Positions 6,102 through 8,393 of a DNA stretch of 8,393 nucleotides are shown here, in pieces. Both the position numbers and the translations under genes were made by a program. The notes beneath the pieces are model-generated. The model was not told the DNA's origin and did not search any database. It saw only the letters and a program-made list of their open reading frames with translations. Source of the DNA: Gemmataceae bacterium (GTDB lineage Bacteria > Planctomycetota > Planctomycetia > Gemmatales > Gemmataceae). Location: contig JAFMJU010000158.1 of assembly GCA_017853285.1 (NCBI GenBank), forward strand, positions 1-8,393, read 5' to 3'. Position 1 is the first letter of the stretch. The number at the start of each line of letters is the position of its first letter.

Positions 6102-7193
6102 ATGCCACCCAAAACACCCCACCAACCTGCTTCAGCCTGCTATGCCCAAACAATTCCAGGGCTAGAAGAGATAGCTTCCGCTGAAATAAGCCAGCACCTT
6201 GGAGCCGAGATACTCCGGACAGCCCCGGGGCTTGTGGTTTTTCGCCCGGAAGAACTCGATCGGGAAGTGCTGGAACTGCGCACGGTGGAGGATGTCTTTT
6301 TGCTGGCTTGGGGCAGCGACGGACTGACTTACCGGGCCAAGGATTTGGATTTCATTGAAAAGTGGACGGCAACCAAGCCCGATTGGCCGAAATTGCTGGC
6401 CATTCATCATGCCATCCACCCCAAACCCAAAGGCACCCCGGGGTATTGGCTGGTCGTCCAACAATCAGGCAAACATGTCTACCAGCGCCAATCCGCGCGC
6501 CAGGCACTGGCCCGCGGCCTGGGTCGGAACATCCACCCGAAGTGGCGATTTGTCGAGGAAAACGCCGACATCGAGTTCTGGCTGACCATCGACGGCACGC
6601 AGGCCATTTGTGGTTTGCGGCTTTCCACCAGGGATATGCGGCACCGCACCTGGAAACGGGAACACCGGGCCGCTTCCCTAAGGCCGGTGGTCGCTGCCGC
6701 AATGGCCTGGCAAGCCGAATTGGGGCCAGGAATGGTTGTCTTGGATCCCATGTGCGGGGCCGGAACCCTGCTGGGCGAGGCCCGGCTCATGCTGCAAAGC
6801 CACGGGCGGGGAAGGCTGCGCCTGACGGGCGGGGATGTGGATTTGGACGCGCTCGAAACCGCCCGCCTGAATTTGAGAAACCTCGGCGGAGCGGAGCTTT
6901 TCCGCTGGGACGCCAGGCGTTTGCCCATGGCGGACCAAAGCGTTGACCGAATCCTTTGCAACCTGCCGTTCGGCATCACCTACGGCGTGGGGCAGGACCT
7001 GGGGGCCCTCTACACACGGAGTTTCCGCGAAATGCGCCGGGTTTTACGCCCCAAGGGATTGGCGGTCCTGTTGACCAGCGAGGCGGCCACCGCCCGGGAG
7101 GCCGCGGGTGCGGCCAAACTGAAGCCGACCGCGAGCACCAGGGTGCGCATGCTGGGTCAACCAGCCACCATGCTGACTTTGCGTCCGGTTTGA
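6102..7193 (+). CDS. THUMP-domain RNA methyltransferase (UPF0020 family, RlmL/TrmN/Trm14 group)
   Basis: Predicted S-adenosylmethionine-dependent enzyme that methylates a guanine N2 in tRNA or rRNA. The 363 residues begin with YAQTIPGLEEIASAEI (14-29), typical of the N-terminal region of THUMP methyltransferases. A THUMP RNA-binding region follows to about residue 175. The linker HRTWKREHRAASLRP (181-195) leads into a Rossmann methyltransferase. Motif I is DPMCGAGTLLGEA (215-227), the acidic motif is GGDVD (243-247), and the catalytic motif is NLPFG (287-291). The NLPFG form differs from the NPPYG of RlmL and looks closer to Trm14/THUMPD-type tRNA m2G enzymes, so tRNA is somewhat favoured; the exact target is not determined. 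The ATG at 6102 fits the family N-terminus but lacks a clear Shine-Dalgarno. An in-frame TTG at 6036 would add 22 residues that look unlike the family. It is transcribed away from tgt and ends 78 bases before the next gene. Confidence 0.88.
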   Translation: MPPKTPHQPASACYAQTIPGLEEIASAEISQHLGAEILRTAPGLVVFRPEELDREVLELRTVEDVFLLAWGSDGLTYRAKDLDFIEKWTATKPDWPKLLAIHHAIHPKPKGTPGYWLVVQQSGKHVYQRQSARQALARGLGRNIHPKWRFVEENADIEFWLTIDGTQAICGLRLSTRDMRHRTWKREHRAASLRPVVAAAMAWQAELGPGMVVLDPMCGAGTLLGEARLMLQSHGRGRLRLTGGDVDLDALETARLNLRNLGGAELFRWDARRLPMADQSVDRILCNLPFGITYGVGQDLGALYTRSFREMRRVLRPKGLAVLLTSEAATAREAAGAAKLKPTASTRVRMLGQPATMLTLRPV

Positions 7194-7271
7194 TTAGGAT
7201 TTAAACAGGGTCCCGACCGGATTCTCTTTTCACACCGCGGCTTCAATGCCTTGTCCGAATGAGAGCTTCGC

Positions 7272-8291
7272 ATGGCCAGCCCCACCTTGACTTGTCCGCA
7301 TTGCTCCTCGGTCCTGCGCCCCGCCAACCCGGTCCCCGCGGGCAAAAAGGTGCGATGCCCCAAATGCGCCGAGTCGTTCACGGCCGGCGGTGAACCGGAG
7401 GCGGCCCCCAAGCCCAAACCGGCCCCCGTTGCGGAGGAGGACGACGATTCGAAGCTCTACGGCATGGTTTCCGACCCTGACGAGGAGCAGGAGGACCCAC
7501 GCGACAAGAAGAAGGGAAAGAAAAAGCCGAAGAAGCCCGAGATCAATTACGGCCAGGACAATTCCCTGAAGGATTTCCGCGGACCGGCGGTTGAACTGCT
7601 CACCAAGCCTTGCAACAACATGATGTTCCACTGCACGCTGGTCCTGCTGCTGGGAATAACCAGCTTCGTGATGGGCGGGTGGCCCTTCGTTTTCCAGGAT
7701 AGCCTGCTTCCGCCAAAGGACGCCCTCAAGGAATTCCTCTCCAAAAAACTTGAGGAGGAATCGGCCGCCAAGGGCGGTTCCGGCCAATGGAAAAACATGC
7801 AGAAGGCCCTGCAACTGGACAGCCTCATGTGGCCCATCCCGCTCGACAAGAACGGCAAGAAAATGTACGAGCCGGATTACGGCAAATCCGAGATGCCCCA
7901 GGAGGCGGCCGACGCCGCCCGCGAATTCATGCGGCGCAGCGAACTGCCCACGCGCCTGATGTGGGTGGGCACCAGTGTGTTCATTATCGTCTGGACATTC
8001 ACGCTTCTGGTTGGCACGGTGAAAATCCTCAATCTGGAGTCCTACCGGTGGGGTATCGCAACCATCGTGATGTGTTTCCTGCCGGTCAATTGCCTCACGC
8101 TGCTGACCCTGATCTGGAAACGGTACGAGGACATGGATTTCTATTATTTCCCCGTCCTTGTGCTGCCGGTGACAGCGATTTTCTCGATGCTTTTTGGTGT
8201 ATGGCTGTGGGTGACTATCAAGGATGACCGGGTCTACCAGGGCTTCCTGTTCAAGGGTTCAGACCAGAAACAGGACAAGGAAGAAGACTGA
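7272..8291 (+). CDS. Zinc-ribbon membrane protein of unknown function
   Basis: I do not recognise a named function. The 339-residue protein starts with a zinc ribbon, CPHC (C8, C11) and CPKC (C29, C32), in the style of the MJ0042 domain common at planctomycete N-termini. A low-complexity linker follows (about 40-92): Pro/Ala/Lys-rich, then acidic, then a Lys cluster (79-88). Four membrane helices are predicted at about 117-141, 229-253, 262-282 and 292-316. The loop between helices 1 and 2 is long (about 85 residues), mostly charged, and carries a Lys/Glu-rich helical stretch near 149-163. The C-terminus is short and acidic. There is no signal peptide. If the zinc ribbon is cytoplasmic, the long loop and the C-terminus fall on opposite sides. 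The ATG at 7272 has a weak GAGAG 6 bases upstream and directly begins the ribbon. The gene follows the methyltransferase on the same strand, with no sign that the two act together. Confidence 0.87.
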   Translation: MASPTLTCPHCSSVLRPANPVPAGKKVRCPKCAESFTAGGEPEAAPKPKPAPVAEEDDDSKLYGMVSDPDEEQEDPRDKKKGKKKPKKPEINYGQDNSLKDFRGPAVELLTKPCNNMMFHCTLVLLLGITSFVMGGWPFVFQDSLLPPKDALKEFLSKKLEEESAAKGGSGQWKNMQKALQLDSLMWPIPLDKNGKKMYEPDYGKSEMPQEAADAAREFMRRSELPTRLMWVGTSVFIIVWTFTLLVGTVKILNLESYRWGIATIVMCFLPVNCLTLLTLIWKRYEDMDFYYFPVLVLPVTAIFSMLFGVWLWVTIKDDRVYQGFLFKGSDQKQDKEED

Positions 8292-8325
8292 TCGCCTGGC
8301 TGTCAGGTCCGCCCCTTCCACCATT

Positions 8326-8347
8326 TCCATGCCTTGCCAGGCATGGA
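8326..8347. other. Perfect 9-bp hairpin downstream of the zinc-ribbon gene
   Basis: TCCATGCCT (8326-8334) and AGGCATGGA (8339-8347) pair perfectly around the 4-base loop TGCC, starting 34 bases after the stop codon. The position suits a transcript end or an mRNA 3' stabilising stem. Neither strand has a T run after the stem, so it is not a textbook intrinsic terminator. It could also be a protein-binding palindrome for whatever lies to the right. Confidence 0.45.
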
Positions 8348-8393
8348 CAGGCCCGCTGTCAGTCGCCTCGTCCATGAATTGTCATGACCGGAG
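8348..8393. other. Right-hand end, no supportable gene
   Basis: These last 46 bases contain ATG codons at 8374 and 8384, but too little sequence follows to judge whether either starts a gene. The word GCTGTCAG occurs here and again just after the zinc-ribbon stop codon, a short direct repeat of doubtful meaning. Confidence 0.3.

Noticed and set aside
5347..6165. A 272-codon plus-strand frame opposite the TPR/alpha-CTD gene
   Set aside because: Antisense shadow. It runs through the divergent spacer into the methyltransferase start and shows no recognisable fold.
7173..7200. Possible promoter before the zinc-ribbon gene (CTGACT, 16 bases, TAGGAT)
   Set aside because: Only four of six matches in each box, short spacing, and overlap with the end of the methyltransferase gene; chance matches of this quality are common.
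7230..7814. A 194-codon minus-strand frame opposite the zinc-ribbon gene
   Set aside because: Antisense shadow of a gene with clear CPHC/CPKC motifs and membrane helices; no independent support.

Overview
The window looks like chromosomal DNA from a planctomycete, probably of the Gemmata type. Three features suggest this: a TPR protein ending in two RNA polymerase alpha-CTD modules, which I recall as a planctomycete family; a fused, enlarged SecDF; and a membrane protein with an MJ0042-type N-terminal zinc ribbon. The placement rests on remembered family features, not on a search. The DNA is GC-rich and densely coding. I see no RNA gene, insertion sequence, prophage, CRISPR array or broken gene.

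The left two thirds (1-5943) is a minus-strand cluster. In transcription order it holds a TPR/tandem alpha-CTD protein (5943-4624), tgt (4574-3465), yajC (3380-3021) and a secD-secF fusion (2970 to the window edge, 3' end missing). Gaps are 49, 84 and 50 bases. The tgt-yajC-secD-secF order is the classic bacterial arrangement, so the enzyme that inserts preQ1 into tRNA sits with accessory parts of the Sec translocon. The unusual member is the first gene, which carries RNA-polymerase-type DNA-contact domains on a TPR scaffold. A short GUGA-loop hairpin abuts the Shine-Dalgarno of secDF, which appears to start with TTG.

A 158-base divergent spacer (5944-6101) separates this cluster from two plus-strand genes. 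The first (6102-7193) is a THUMP-domain methyltransferase of the RlmL/TrmN/Trm14 group, probably making N2-methylguanosine in RNA. The second (7272-8291) is an uncharacterised protein with a zinc ribbon, a charged linker and four predicted membrane helices. A perfect 9-bp hairpin lies downstream of it at 8326-8347. The rest of the last 100 bases shows no supportable gene.

I see no clear multi-gene novel system. The most interesting object is the TPR/double alpha-CTD protein and its position at the head of the tgt-yajC-secDF cluster. Next come the hairpin before secDF, the large extra-membrane insertions in SecDF and the zinc-ribbon membrane protein.
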